The notes beneath the pieces are model-generated. The model was not told the DNA's origin. It did not search any database and worked only from the letters and a program-made list of their open reading frames with translations. From assembly GCA_016793585.1 (NCBI GenBank), contig JAEUJR010001042.1:1-13316 (forward strand): 13,316 nucleotides of DNA. Direction: 5' to 3'. Source of the DNA: Archangium sp. GTDB lineage: Bacteria; Myxococcota; Myxococcia; Myxococcales; Myxococcaceae. This document shows positions 1-7,166 of this stretch, in pieces; the first letter of the stretch is position 1, and every line of letters starts with the position of its first letter. The position numbers were made by a program, and so were the translations under genes.

Positions 1-686
1 ACCGTCGAGCGCACGGTCTCGTTTGCGTAAAGCCACGCGAGCAGCACCCCCACGCAGAACGCCTCCCACCTGAAGAAGCCGCCCAGGGCCGGTAGATACA
101 TGTGGGCCGGCAGCGCCAGGAGGAATGCGCCGCCGAGAATCCACTTGGCCTGGTTCCGCGCGGCCACCAGCAGCACGGGGAGCACGATGTAGAACTGCTC
201 CTCGAGCGAGAGGCTCCAGTACACCCCCACCGACTGATGCGAGCAGAGACCAGCGCCGTTCGCGCAGGAGTATGCGTGGTAGTTGTAGATTTGCAGGAGC
301 GCGGCCGCAACGTCGTACAGTTCCGTCCTCAGGTGTCCCTGGCCGGTTCCGACGACCGCAGCCATACCGAGCACGGCCCAGAGCCACGATGAAGGCCACA
401 ACCGATAGACGCGGCGCACCCAGAACTGCGACACGAAACGAACCTTGTCGGCGAGATTGGTCAGCACGCGCGCAGAGGGAATCAGGTTCTTGGAAATGAC
501 GAACCCGCTGATGACGAAGAACAGGTCGACGCCACCGTGGAACATGACCCGCTTGTCCATCTCCTGAACCCAGTGCGGCTCGGCCGCGTAGAGGAACCGG
601 AAGTGGGCGATGAGGGTATAGATGATCGCGAACGCACGAAGGCATTCGATGTCGAGGATCTTGTCTTTCGCTGACGTGGCGCTCAC
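1..686 (-). CDS. Acyltransferase 3 family membrane protein (partial, C-terminus beyond left edge)
   Basis: Integral-membrane O-acyltransferase of the acyltransferase-3 (OafA/YrhL-like) family. Such proteins acetylate or otherwise acylate sugars of O-antigen and other envelope glycans, using a donor from the cytoplasm. Translating the minus strand from a GTG at 686 gives an open frame of 228 residues to the window edge. Visible family marks are R17-x10-H28 (the family's RX10H motif), GVDLFFVISGF at 52-62, an RRVYRLWP segment at about 91-98 and YWSLSLEEQFY at 156-166, with hydrophobic segments between them. The family is usually about 350-400 residues, so roughly 40% is missing on the left. The GTG start overlaps the TGA stop of the upstream RgpF gene by 4 bases (GTGA, 683-686) and has no clear Shine-Dalgarno, which suggests translational coupling. 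The family is clear; the substrate is unknown, but the context suggests a polysaccharide. Confidence 0.9.
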   Translation of the reverse strand, partial: MSATSAKDKILDIECLRAFAIIYTLIAHFRFLYAAEPHWVQEMDKRVMFHGGVDLFFVISGFVISKNLIPSARVLTNLADKVRFVSQFWVRRVYRLWPSSWLWAVLGMAAVVGTGQGHLRTELYDVAAALLQIYNYHAYSCANGAGLCSHQSVGVYWSLSLEEQFYIVLPVLLVAARNQAKWILGGAFLLALPAHMYLPALGGFFRWEAFCVGVLLAWLYANETVRST

Positions 687-2521
687 GGCGTGCGCATCTT
701 GCGGGCGAAGTGGTAGCCGGCCCGAATCGCTCGGTACGACTTCGTCACCCATGCCAGCCCGTGCGGCTGTGACTGCATGCGGGAGCGGAGGTACGCCTTG
801 ATCTGCGGGAGCGGCAGCGGTGGCTCGTTTCGCTCCCGGTTCTCGTCTCCGACCATGCGCTGCAGCTTGTACTCGAGCTTCACGTAGCCCTTGGCGGCGT
901 TCTTCGTCGTGAGCGCGCTGAGCACGATGTACCCCTTCGCGAGCGCGGCGTACGCGACGAGGCGCTCGAGAATGTGCGGCAGCCTGCCGTCGCCGTAGTT
1001 CGGCTCTTCGGGGAAGTCCTTCCATGTGAAGGGGTACGAGAAGAGCTTCTTGAGCGCGTCGGGTCGGTACCAGTACATCGACCCGTAGGCCGCCAGCGGT
1101 GTGTCGTCGTCGAAGGGCACTTCGATGCCGATCTTCTTCGCCCACTCCGCGGCCCCCGGCTTGTTGGTGAACCACGCGTGGCCCAGCGTGGGGTAGCCCT
1201 GGTGAATGACGGGCGGGATGATCATGCCGACGTTCGGGTTCTCTTCGAACTGCGACAGCAGTCGGGCGACGTAGCCTTCGCCACCGAGCAGGTTCTCGAA
1301 GAGGTGCTCCTTGAAGTGGCGTGACACCGCGAATGGGTCTTGCGGAGAGACCTTCGAGTGCACGCGGCAGAGGTAGTCGTAGCCACCAGTCAGCACCACG
1401 TCGCGCAAGCCGATGAGCTGGGCCGAGACGTCACGGCCGCGGTTCTCCACCACCCGCACTTCTTTGAGCGTGGCGCGCTCGAGCGGGTTCTTGGCGAACC
1501 ACTCCTCGACCGCAGCCTTCTTCTTCGCGTCGGCGGTGGTGACGTACACGTCGAACGGCTGGGGAATGTTCTTCGCGTACGACATGAGCTCGCCAAGCAG
1601 CTCCGGGTAGTACGCGTGAGCGAGCACGGCGATGCGCCGCTTCGGGAGCGGTTTTCTCGGCGGCTCGTCTGGCATCACCGCGAGCAGCGTGGCGTTCGTG
1701 TACAGATCTCGCGGCTTCGCCACCCGCGCCATGTCTTTCCAGAGCAGCGAGGTGTCGAAGTCACTCTTCGCCTTCACCAGCTCGATGACCCGGTCGAGAT
1801 CGATGCAGTGCTGATCGAGGTACTTGGGGTCGTGGAAGAAGGGCCTGCGTTTGAGAATGGGAATGCGATCGTCGAGCAGCGAGTCGATGGCGTTGAGCGC
1901 CGGGTGTTCGTCCTGGTAGCGCGTCGGGTCGGCGTAGACCGAGTACCGATAGCCCATGTCGCTGAAGTACTCGGTGAACCGCACCTCGTGCTTGAGGATC
2001 GAGTCGATGTAGCTGGTGATGGGCGGCATCTCTTCCCAGTAGTTGCGGAAGACGCGGCTGCAGAAGAGCCGCCGGCGCACGGCGATGAAGTGCGACTGAA
2101 TGTGGAACGCCAGTGTGCCTTCGCCTGTCAGCCCGTTCGGTACCGGCCCGCGAAACGCCGTGATGCCCCAGAAGTCGACGTCGTGAGTGGCGGTGCGATC
2201 GAACATCTCCTTGAAGGGGAAGATGGGTGCGTAGAACGTGTAGTTGAGCAGCAGCAGCTCGTCGTACTGGGTGAGCTTCTCCCAGCCGACGACGTTCACG
2301 AGGCCGTCGCGATAGGCCCAGACGTCGAAGCCATAGTTCTCGCGCACGTGCACGATGTCGGCGACCGTCGCCAGCCGCGCCTTGCTCTCGGCCGTGAGGT
2401 GCCCGTTCGCCACCACGACGATGGTCTCGACGTGTTCACGCAGCTTCTGCAGCTTGTAGATAACGTAGTCGGCGACGACTCCGGCGGAGTCGTAGATCAT
2501 GTAGATGGCGAGGCGTTTCAT
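683..2521 (-). CDS. RgpF-family rhamnan/polysaccharide synthesis glycosyltransferase
   Basis: A 612-residue protein that matches the rhamnan synthesis protein F (RgpF) family in its N-terminal start (MKRLAIYMIYDSAG), overall length (streptococcal RgpF is about 580 residues) and conserved blocks. RgpF proteins take part in building rhamnose-containing polysaccharides at the cytoplasmic face of the membrane. Two halves can be seen. An ENYGFD motif lies at 61-66 and ENRGRD at 359-364, each followed by a short helix and a Y-D-x-L strand (86-89 and 381-384). This suggests a tandem arrangement of two related domains, about residues 1-270 and 295-545. The C-terminus (about 550-612) is basic with no predicted membrane span. 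A strong Shine-Dalgarno GGAGGA (2527-2532) lies 5 bases before the ATG. The start overlaps the methyltransferase stop by 4 bases (ATGA), and the end overlaps the acyltransferase start. The family call is firm; rhamnose specificity is inferred. Confidence 0.88.
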   Translation of the reverse strand: MKRLAIYMIYDSAGVVADYVIYKLQKLREHVETIVVVANGHLTAESKARLATVADIVHVRENYGFDVWAYRDGLVNVVGWEKLTQYDELLLLNYTFYAPIFPFKEMFDRTATHDVDFWGITAFRGPVPNGLTGEGTLAFHIQSHFIAVRRRLFCSRVFRNYWEEMPPITSYIDSILKHEVRFTEYFSDMGYRYSVYADPTRYQDEHPALNAIDSLLDDRIPILKRRPFFHDPKYLDQHCIDLDRVIELVKAKSDFDTSLLWKDMARVAKPRDLYTNATLLAVMPDEPPRKPLPKRRIAVLAHAYYPELLGELMSYAKNIPQPFDVYVTTADAKKKAAVEEWFAKNPLERATLKEVRVVENRGRDVSAQLIGLRDVVLTGGYDYLCRVHSKVSPQDPFAVSRHFKEHLFENLLGGEGYVARLLSQFEENPNVGMIIPPVIHQGYPTLGHAWFTNKPGAAEWAKKIGIEVPFDDDTPLAAYGSMYWYRPDALKKLFSYPFTWKDFPEEPNYGDGRLPHILERLVAYAALAKGYIVLSALTTKNAAKGYVKLEYKLQRMVGDENRERNEPPLPLPQIKAYLRSRMQSQPHGLAWVTKSYRAIRAGYHFARKMRTP

Positions 2522-3501
2522 CGGCGTCCTCCGCGGCCCTTTGGCTTGAGCAGCGACTTTGCGCCGTCGAGCAGCGAGTCGAGCCCGCTTTTGTTGTTCT
2601 GCTGAGAAGCGACTTCGAGAAAGCGTTTGAGCTCCCAGAGCTCGACGGCGGTACGCCGGTGATCACGCTCGGCGATCACCGCTTCGCGCATGGTTCGCTC
2701 GAGGGCAGAGACCGCCTCTCGGTGTTCGCGCTCGAGCGCCTGCAGCTTCAGCCGCAAGTCCTGCTCAACTGACGCGTACGATGGCGGGCTCATCTCGAAC
2801 GTCGAGGCTCGCGGTCCCTGCGGCAGCGCAGCCCGAGACGCGAAAGCGATCAGGTACAGGGGCGTGATGAGGCCCCGGTCCGCGGTCACCTGACCAGTGC
2901 GCTCGTCCTTGGTCCAGGTCTGCCCCTCGTCCGCAGTCGGCTGCTCGGGGGCGATGATCGAGGCGTGCATGGCGCGTTGAAAGTGGAACTCGACGTTGGG
3001 AAAGTGCCGCTTCAACAGCGCGCGGAACTCTTCACGGTAGAGCTCCTTCACGTGGAAGGGGTTCTCGTGGCCGCGCTGGTCCGTGTAGTAGTGCTTGTCG
3101 GGCGTCGAGAGAATCAGGAGCCCAGACGGCCGCAGCACCCGGGCTAGCTCGCCCAGCATCTCTTCCTGCTCCGAGAGGTGCTCGAGCGTCTCGTAGCTGA
3201 CGACGACGTCGACCGACTCGCTCTCGAGCGGAATCTTCGAGGCGCTGCCCTCACGGAACTCGAGGTTGGGTCGAATGTAGCGCTCGCGCGCGTGGGCAAC
3301 GGCTTCAGGCGAGACGTCCACGCCGATGACGTGCGCCGCCCGCGCTGCCAGCATGTTGCTGCCGTAGCCTTCGCCAGAGGCGACGTCGATCACCCGCTTG
3401 CCCGCCACGAACTCGAGCGCCATCTCGTAGCGGTGCAGATGCTCGAGTTCGGTGTCGCCCTTCCAGTCGGGCATGAAGCGCTCACCGGTGTTCTTGAGCA
3501 C
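2518..3501 (-). CDS. Class I SAM-dependent methyltransferase with C-terminal coiled coil
   Basis: A 327-residue cytoplasmic methyltransferase, probably acting on a sugar, sugar nucleotide or glycan end. The N-terminus has the TGERFMPDWKG and ELEHLHRY segments (about 5-15 and 18-25) common in methyltransferases of O-antigen loci. Motif I is VIDVASGEGYG (37-47), the acidic residue after strand 2 is D62 in VIGVDVS, and a YETLEHL segment sits at 103-109. Residues after about 235 form a charged heptad-like stretch (many L, E, R), then a basic Gly/Arg-rich tail. A longer open frame runs upstream to 4164, but it is a shadow of the epimerase. I chose GTG 3501 because it lies 2 bases after the epimerase stop, has GGAG 6 bases upstream, and matches the family's N-terminus. 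The stop overlaps the RgpF start (ATGA). The methyltransferase call is firm; the substrate is unknown. Confidence 0.9.
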   Translation of the reverse strand: MLKNTGERFMPDWKGDTELEHLHRYEMALEFVAGKRVIDVASGEGYGSNMLAARAAHVIGVDVSPEAVAHARERYIRPNLEFREGSASKIPLESESVDVVVSYETLEHLSEQEEMLGELARVLRPSGLLILSTPDKHYYTDQRGHENPFHVKELYREEFRALLKRHFPNVEFHFQRAMHASIIAPEQPTADEGQTWTKDERTGQVTADRGLITPLYLIAFASRAALPQGPRASTFEMSPPSYASVEQDLRLKLQALEREHREAVSALERTMREAVIAERDHRRTAVELWELKRFLEVASQQNNKSGLDSLLDGAKSLLKPKGRGGRR

Positions 3502-3503
3502 GT

Positions 3504-4568
3504 TCAGCTCCGGGGAATGCTGTTGAGCAGCGCGGTGAGCCCCTGCTCGAGGCTGACCTTCGGCTGGTAGCCGATCTGTTTCTGCGCGGCCTCGATGGTG
3601 CAACTCGCTGCGCGCACGTCGCCGTCGCGGAACTTGCCTGAAATGTGAGGCGCCGGAGCCCCTGCCAGCCGCGCCATGATGCGTGCGACCTCGTCGATGG
3701 TGGTGGCCTGCCCGCTGCCGATGTCGACAGTGCGCACCGAGGAGGTGGGCGTCGCAGCCGCTCCCGCCAGCGCGTCGGCGACGTCGTCGATGAAGACGAA
3801 GTCTCGAACGATCTTCCCGTCTTCGTAGACGTCGAGCTGCTGCTTCGCGACGGCCCGCTGCGCGAAGAACGTCAGCACGCCCGTGTAGGGGTTTCCGAGC
3901 GCCTGGCCGGGGCCGTACACGTTCTGGAGCCGAAGCACCGAGAGGCCGGCGCCAAACGCGCGGCACCACGTCGAGAGGATGTGCTCCTGGGTCAGCTTGG
4001 TGCCACCGTAGACCGAGATGGGGTTGGGGTGCGTGAGGCCAGCCGTGCTCACGACTGGTGTCGCGGGCTTGCCGTGCTCGTCTAGCGCGTCCCACTGCTT
4101 CGCCTCGAGCTGTGCGCGCGTGCGGCCAGCCGGATAGAAAGTGGCTCCGTTCGAACTCTTCCACGCACCATCGCCGTAGACCGCGCGGCTCGAGGTGAGA
4201 ATGAAGTGTGCCGGAACGTGCTTCGACGCGGTCATCGCGTCGACGAGCTGCGCGGTGCCAGAGACATTTACCATCGCGTGCCGGTTCGCCTCGGTCAGCG
4301 ACTGCCCCGTACCCGTCTCGGCCGCCAGGTGCAGCACGACTTCGGGCCGGTGCAGCTTGAGGAGCGAGGCCCAGTTCGAGCCGAGCGTGACGTCGCCGGG
4401 AATGAACTCGACACCGTCAGGCATGGCGGCGGGCCGGCCAGGTGCGGTGTGACACTGTGGGTGCAGGTTGTCGAAGACCACCACACGGTCGCCACGCGCC
4501 AGGAGGCGTCGAGACACCGTGCACCCGATGAAGCCAGCACCACCGGTAATGAGGACTGTTCGCGACAT
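3504..4568 (-). CDS. NAD-dependent nucleotide-sugar epimerase/dehydratase (extended SDR), possibly dTDP-L-rhamnose 4-epimerase-like
   Basis: A 354-residue extended short-chain dehydrogenase that interconverts nucleotide sugars in the cytoplasm. The Rossmann motif GGAGFIG is at 9-15. D33 at the end of strand 2 (VVVFDN) favours NAD(H). A SSRAVYG block is at 126-132, with Y187 and K191 as the YxxxK catalytic pair, then a QNVYGPGQALGNPYTG block (215-230) and RDFVFIDDVADA (255-266). The insertion around 133-180 and the GNPYTG block recall dTDP-L-rhamnose 4-epimerases and dTDP-sugar epimerases of O-antigen loci. This is recognition by eye, so the exact reaction is uncertain; UDP-glucose 4-epimerase or an NDP-sugar 4,6-dehydratase remain possible. 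ATG 4568 was chosen because it puts the Rossmann motif at the N-terminus. It lies 40 bases after the GT2 stop and has only a weak Shine-Dalgarno. The fit with RgpF makes a rhamnose-derived sugar attractive. Confidence 0.85.
   Translation of the reverse strand: MSRTVLITGGAGFIGCTVSRRLLARGDRVVVFDNLHPQCHTAPGRPAAMPDGVEFIPGDVTLGSNWASLLKLHRPEVVLHLAAETGTGQSLTEANRHAMVNVSGTAQLVDAMTASKHVPAHFILTSSRAVYGDGAWKSSNGATFYPAGRTRAQLEAKQWDALDEHGKPATPVVSTAGLTHPNPISVYGGTKLTQEHILSTWCRAFGAGLSVLRLQNVYGPGQALGNPYTGVLTFFAQRAVAKQQLDVYEDGKIVRDFVFIDDVADALAGAAATPTSSVRTVDIGSGQATTIDEVARIMARLAGAPAPHISGKFRDGDVRAASCTIEAAQKQIGYQPKVSLEQGLTALLNSIPRS
3508..3511 (-). promoter_or_regulatory. Ribosome binding site deciding the methyltransferase GTG start
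   Basis: GGAG on the minus strand lies 6 bases before the GTG at 3501, inside the last codons of the epimerase gene. It supports starting the methyltransferase here rather than at any of the upstream in-frame codons that overlap the epimerase. Confidence 0.6.
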
Positions 4569-4608
4569 TCGCGGCGCAATGCCACTTTTCAGCGTGTGCG
4601 GCAACAGG

Positions 4609-5886
4609 TCACGCGGCGCTGTTTCGGCGCGGGAGCGGCTGCAGGGCTGCGTGGGCCGCAGCACGCTCGAGGATCGCTGGATCAGGCGTGAGCGACACCT
4701 TGCGAATGACGTCGACGAATGAAGCGTGATCGTCCTTTGTGACGACGGTGACGCGCAACTGCGGCAGCGAGAGCTCGCGCCGCATTCGAGTGGCCAGCCC
4801 TTCGGAGTTGGCAACGATCGCCTGAGAGAGCACGAGTTGCTGCTGCAGCCCGTAGGTGTCGAGGGGCGTGGTGTGATCGACGAGGGTGATGAGCGCGCTC
4901 GAGGCCGGCCACGGCCCGACCCCGCGAACACAGGTGATGTCGGGCAACTGCTTGGCGGCGATGGGTACCTGAGCCCAGTGGCACGCCTCGGCCATCTTCT
5001 TGGTGACGGCTTCGGCCACCATCGTCTTGCCAAGGAAACGAGCGCGCTCGAGATCGTCCATCGTGGAGACGGGCATGCGCACTCGCAGTCGGTTCATCGA
5101 CGCCCTCACGGCTGTCGCGGCGACGTGGGCGAGCGGAGACATCGCGAAGGCATCGTTCTCGTCGAAGTACGCAGGGTACCGGGCGATGAGTCGGCGCCCA
5201 TGGAGCAGGTCCAGTCGGCCTCGGGCTCCAGCGAACGACACGCCGCCGTGGTGCAGAACGAGCGTGTGGTTGGCGCGGGCCACCTGCCACCCGGCCGCGC
5301 GGGCGCGCTGACACCAGTCGTTTTCTTCGTGGTACCCCGGCGCGAAGGCAGGGTCGAACAGCCCGAGCTCGTCGAGGGCGCGTCGCCGGAACGCCATGCA
5401 GAAGCCGTTGAGTGTCGGCATTGGCGTCGAGCGGGGAATGCCCTCGAGCTGGAGCGGCACGCCTTCGAGCATCTTGACCGAAGCGATCTCCTTGAAGGTC
5501 GGCACTGAGCAGAGGGTGCCGTTGTTCGAGAGCGGGCTGACAGCGGCGAAGCGGTCATCCGAGTGCAGGCAGCCCAGCAGCTCTTCGAGGGCGCCCTCGG
5601 TGAGGCGCGCGTCGCTGTTCAGCAGCACCACATCGTCGTCGCCGAGGGCGAGGCCCATGTTCGCGCTCTGAACGAAGCCACGGTTGCTCGAGTTGGACAG
5701 CAGACGCACCCGAGCGTCGTCACGGCGCAACCCTTCGAGGTGACGCATCAGCTCGCGTTCCGGAGAGGCGTCGTTCACGACGATGAGACGGCCGAGGCGG
5801 GGGCCTCCGAGCTCGAGCACCGAGCGCAGACACTCCATCGTCAGCTTCAGGTCCTTGTAGACGGGGACGACGACGTCAACGGCCAT
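4609..5886 (-). CDS. GT2 family glycosyltransferase with C-terminal extension
   Basis: A 425-residue inverting-type glycosyltransferase that would move a sugar from a nucleotide donor to a growing glycan at the inner membrane. It opens with the GT2 strand VDVVVPVYKD (3-12). Then come VVNDAS (36-41), SNRGFVQSANMG (67-78), the metal-binding NSD at 90-92 in VLLNSDARL, a GFCMAFRR acceptor loop (161-168), EENDW (187-191, the usual ED catalytic-base region) and LHHGGVSF (211-218). The GT-A core ends near residue 245. About 180 more residues follow, including a stretch near the end (SQAIVANSEGLATRMRREL) that looks like a piece of a GT-B domain. No membrane spans are seen. The start is ATG 5886, with GGAG 6 bases upstream; a TTG at 5898 is in frame but lacks a site. 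It overlaps the coiled-coil gene by 11 bases. Donor and acceptor are unknown. Confidence 0.88.
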   Translation of the reverse strand: MAVDVVVPVYKDLKLTMECLRSVLELGGPRLGRLIVVNDASPERELMRHLEGLRRDDARVRLLSNSSNRGFVQSANMGLALGDDDVVLLNSDARLTEGALEELLGCLHSDDRFAAVSPLSNNGTLCSVPTFKEIASVKMLEGVPLQLEGIPRSTPMPTLNGFCMAFRRRALDELGLFDPAFAPGYHEENDWCQRARAAGWQVARANHTLVLHHGGVSFAGARGRLDLLHGRRLIARYPAYFDENDAFAMSPLAHVAATAVRASMNRLRVRMPVSTMDDLERARFLGKTMVAEAVTKKMAEACHWAQVPIAAKQLPDITCVRGVGPWPASSALITLVDHTTPLDTYGLQQQLVLSQAIVANSEGLATRMRRELSLPQLRVTVVTKDDHASFVDVIRKVSLTPDPAILERAAAHAALQPLPRRNSAA

Positions 5887-6163
5887 CGCGGTCTCCAAAA
5901 CGCGCGCGCAGCGCCTTCTGAATCGGAGAGGTGAAGCGCTTGAGGGCGTCGTTCACCGCGTCGGCCGCGATGTACCGGAGCGGCGTCTCGGGCCCCAGGC
6001 CGGCACTGTCGGGATAGAGGGGGACCGCGGGTTCGTCTTTGTTCTTGATGGCTTGCTTGAGGGCATCGAGTTCGGCGCGCGCGTTGGCGAGGCGCGTGAG
6101 GGCGTCGTCGCGCTCCTTGCGGGCAGCTTCGAGCTCGGCGAGCAGGTCTGCGGTCGTAGGCAT
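5876..6163 (-). CDS. Small coiled-coil protein of unknown function
   Basis: A 95-residue hydrophilic protein, first gene of the minus-strand polysaccharide operon. Residues 5-42 are rich in Leu, Ala, Glu, Lys and Arg in a heptad-like pattern (for example LLAELEAARKERDDALTRLA), so a coiled coil is likely. Residues 43-62 are a Pro-rich linker. Residues 63-95 contain an amphipathic basic helix ending in an Arg-rich tail. There is no signal peptide or membrane span, so it is expected in the cytoplasm. The ATG at 6163 has no clear Shine-Dalgarno and could be near-leaderless. Its end overlaps the GT2 gene by 11 bases, which argues that it is a real gene translated with its neighbour. The methyltransferase in the same operon also ends in a coiled-coil segment, so it might be a scaffold for the enzymes; that is inference. 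I do not recognise a named family. Confidence 0.65.
   Translation of the reverse strand: MPTTADLLAELEAARKERDDALTRLANARAELDALKQAIKNKDEPAVPLYPDSAGLGPETPLRYIAADAVNDALKRFTSPIQKALRARFGDRDGR
5893..5896 (-). promoter_or_regulatory. Ribosome binding site deciding the GT2 ATG start
   Basis: GGAG on the minus strand sits 6 bases before ATG 5886. The alternative TTG codon at 5898 partly overlaps this same site and has nothing comparable upstream, so the ATG is preferred. The site lies inside the coding end of the preceding coiled-coil gene. Confidence 0.65.
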
Positions 6164-6256
6164 GGCGGGCCCATTAGCACCGGCCGGGTCCAGTCGTCGC
6201 GGGCTGGCGTCGTGCTATGCGGCGGCGATGGTTTGCGAGGCTGCGGAGCGTTGTCG
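6164..6256. promoter_or_regulatory. Divergent intergenic region with candidate outward promoters
   Basis: 93 bases separate the minus-strand operon from the plus-strand SDR gene, so promoters for both must lie here or inside the flanking genes. An imperfect inverted pair is visible: TAGCAC at 6175-6180 and GTGCTA at 6212-6217. Read outward, each half resembles an extended -10 element: TGCTATG going right (6213-6219) and TGCTAAT going left (6179-6173). No convincing -35 hexamers are seen. This is pattern reading in GC-rich DNA and could be chance. Confidence 0.3.
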
Positions 6257-7162
6257 ATGAGGGTGCTCGTCACGGGAGGCAACAGCTTCATCGGCGTGCA
6301 TCTGCTACGGGCGCTCGTCGCCGCAGGCCACTCCGTGACGGCGACGCTGCGAAGCGAGGCCGAGGCGAGACCGCCAGTCGACGTCCCCTGCCTCATCGCT
6401 TCCCTTGAAGACGCGGAGCGCTGGGCGACGGTGGGGCACGAGGTCAGGCCGGAGTGCGTGATTCACCTTGCGGGGCTCGCGCTCGTCACCCACGCAGATG
6501 CCAGCGAACTCTACAAGACGAACGTCGTTGGCACCGACAACCTGCTGAAGGGCCTCGCGTCGGTCGCCGACCTTCGGCCACAAGTGCTGCTGGCGTCGAC
6601 CTCGGGCGTGTACGGGAACCAGGCTGCGCCGCTGATCGACGAGACGCTGCCGCCGAGGCCCGCCAATCACTACGCCGTGAGCAAGCTGGCCATGGAGTTC
6701 CTCGCCTTTCAGCACGCCGAGCGATTTCCGCTTCGGGTGCTGCGGCCGTTCAACGTCGTAGGGCCCGGCCAGAACGAGACTTTCCTGGTGCCCAAGCTGG
6801 TCAAACACCATGTGGAGCGGTCGGCAGAGCTGCAGCTGGGAAACCTCGAGCCCGAGCGCGACTTCATCGACGTGCGCGACGTCGCGCGCTTCGTCACGCG
6901 CCTCATCGAGCGGCCGCCGGAGGCGCTCGACGTGGTGAATCTGTGCAGCGGTGTGGGCACGAGTATCGCTCAGTTGCTCGAGCTGCTGGCTCAGCTGACG
7001 AATCACCGGCCCACCATCACGGTGAACCCGCAGTTCGTTCGCAAGAATGAGGTGTGGCGGATCGTGGGCGACAACCGGAAGCTCAGCAGGCTCACAGGCC
7101 TGAACGTGCAGCACACGATTCGAGACACGCTCGAGGCCATGGTCGGCGCTCCCTTGCGCTGA
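6257..7162 (+). CDS. Extended SDR, GDP-4-dehydro-6-deoxy-D-mannose reductase-like
   Basis: A 301-residue NAD(P)-dependent nucleotide-sugar reductase or epimerase acting in the cytoplasm. The N-terminal Rossmann motif GGNSFIG is at 7-13, with VIHLAGLA at 68-75, STSGVYG at 114-120 and the catalytic YxxxK pair Y139/K143. Substrate-side blocks RPFNVVGPGQ (163-172) and GNLEPERDFIDVRDV (195-209), together with a C-terminal RIVGDNRKL segment, closely resemble GDP-6-deoxy-D-mannose reductase (Rmd), which makes GDP-D-rhamnose. R32 after strand 2 would suit NADP(H). Other reductases or epimerases of the same SDR group cannot be excluded. The ATG at 6257 has GGAG 8 bases upstream (6245-6248), and the Rossmann motif begins right after it. 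An upstream in-frame extension is only the shadow of the divergent gene. It is divergent from the polysaccharide operon and is followed 4 bases later by the decayed dioxygenase gene. Confidence 0.85.
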   Translation: MRVLVTGGNSFIGVHLLRALVAAGHSVTATLRSEAEARPPVDVPCLIASLEDAERWATVGHEVRPECVIHLAGLALVTHADASELYKTNVVGTDNLLKGLASVADLRPQVLLASTSGVYGNQAAPLIDETLPPRPANHYAVSKLAMEFLAFQHAERFPLRVLRPFNVVGPGQNETFLVPKLVKHHVERSAELQLGNLEPERDFIDVRDVARFVTRLIERPPEALDVVNLCSGVGTSIAQLLELLAQLTNHRPTITVNPQFVRKNEVWRIVGDNRKLSRLTGLNVQHTIRDTLEAMVGAPLR

Positions 7163-7166
7163 ACGA

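Noticed and set aside
102..499. Two plus-strand frames (96 and 124 codons) at the left edge
   Set aside because: They sit opposite the acyltransferase-3 gene, whose motifs are visible on the minus strand.
1340..2605. A 421-codon open frame on the plus strand
   Set aside because: It lies wholly antisense to the RgpF gene, has low-complexity Arg/Val/His/Asp composition, and no domain motifs. Long antisense frames are expected in GC-rich DNA.
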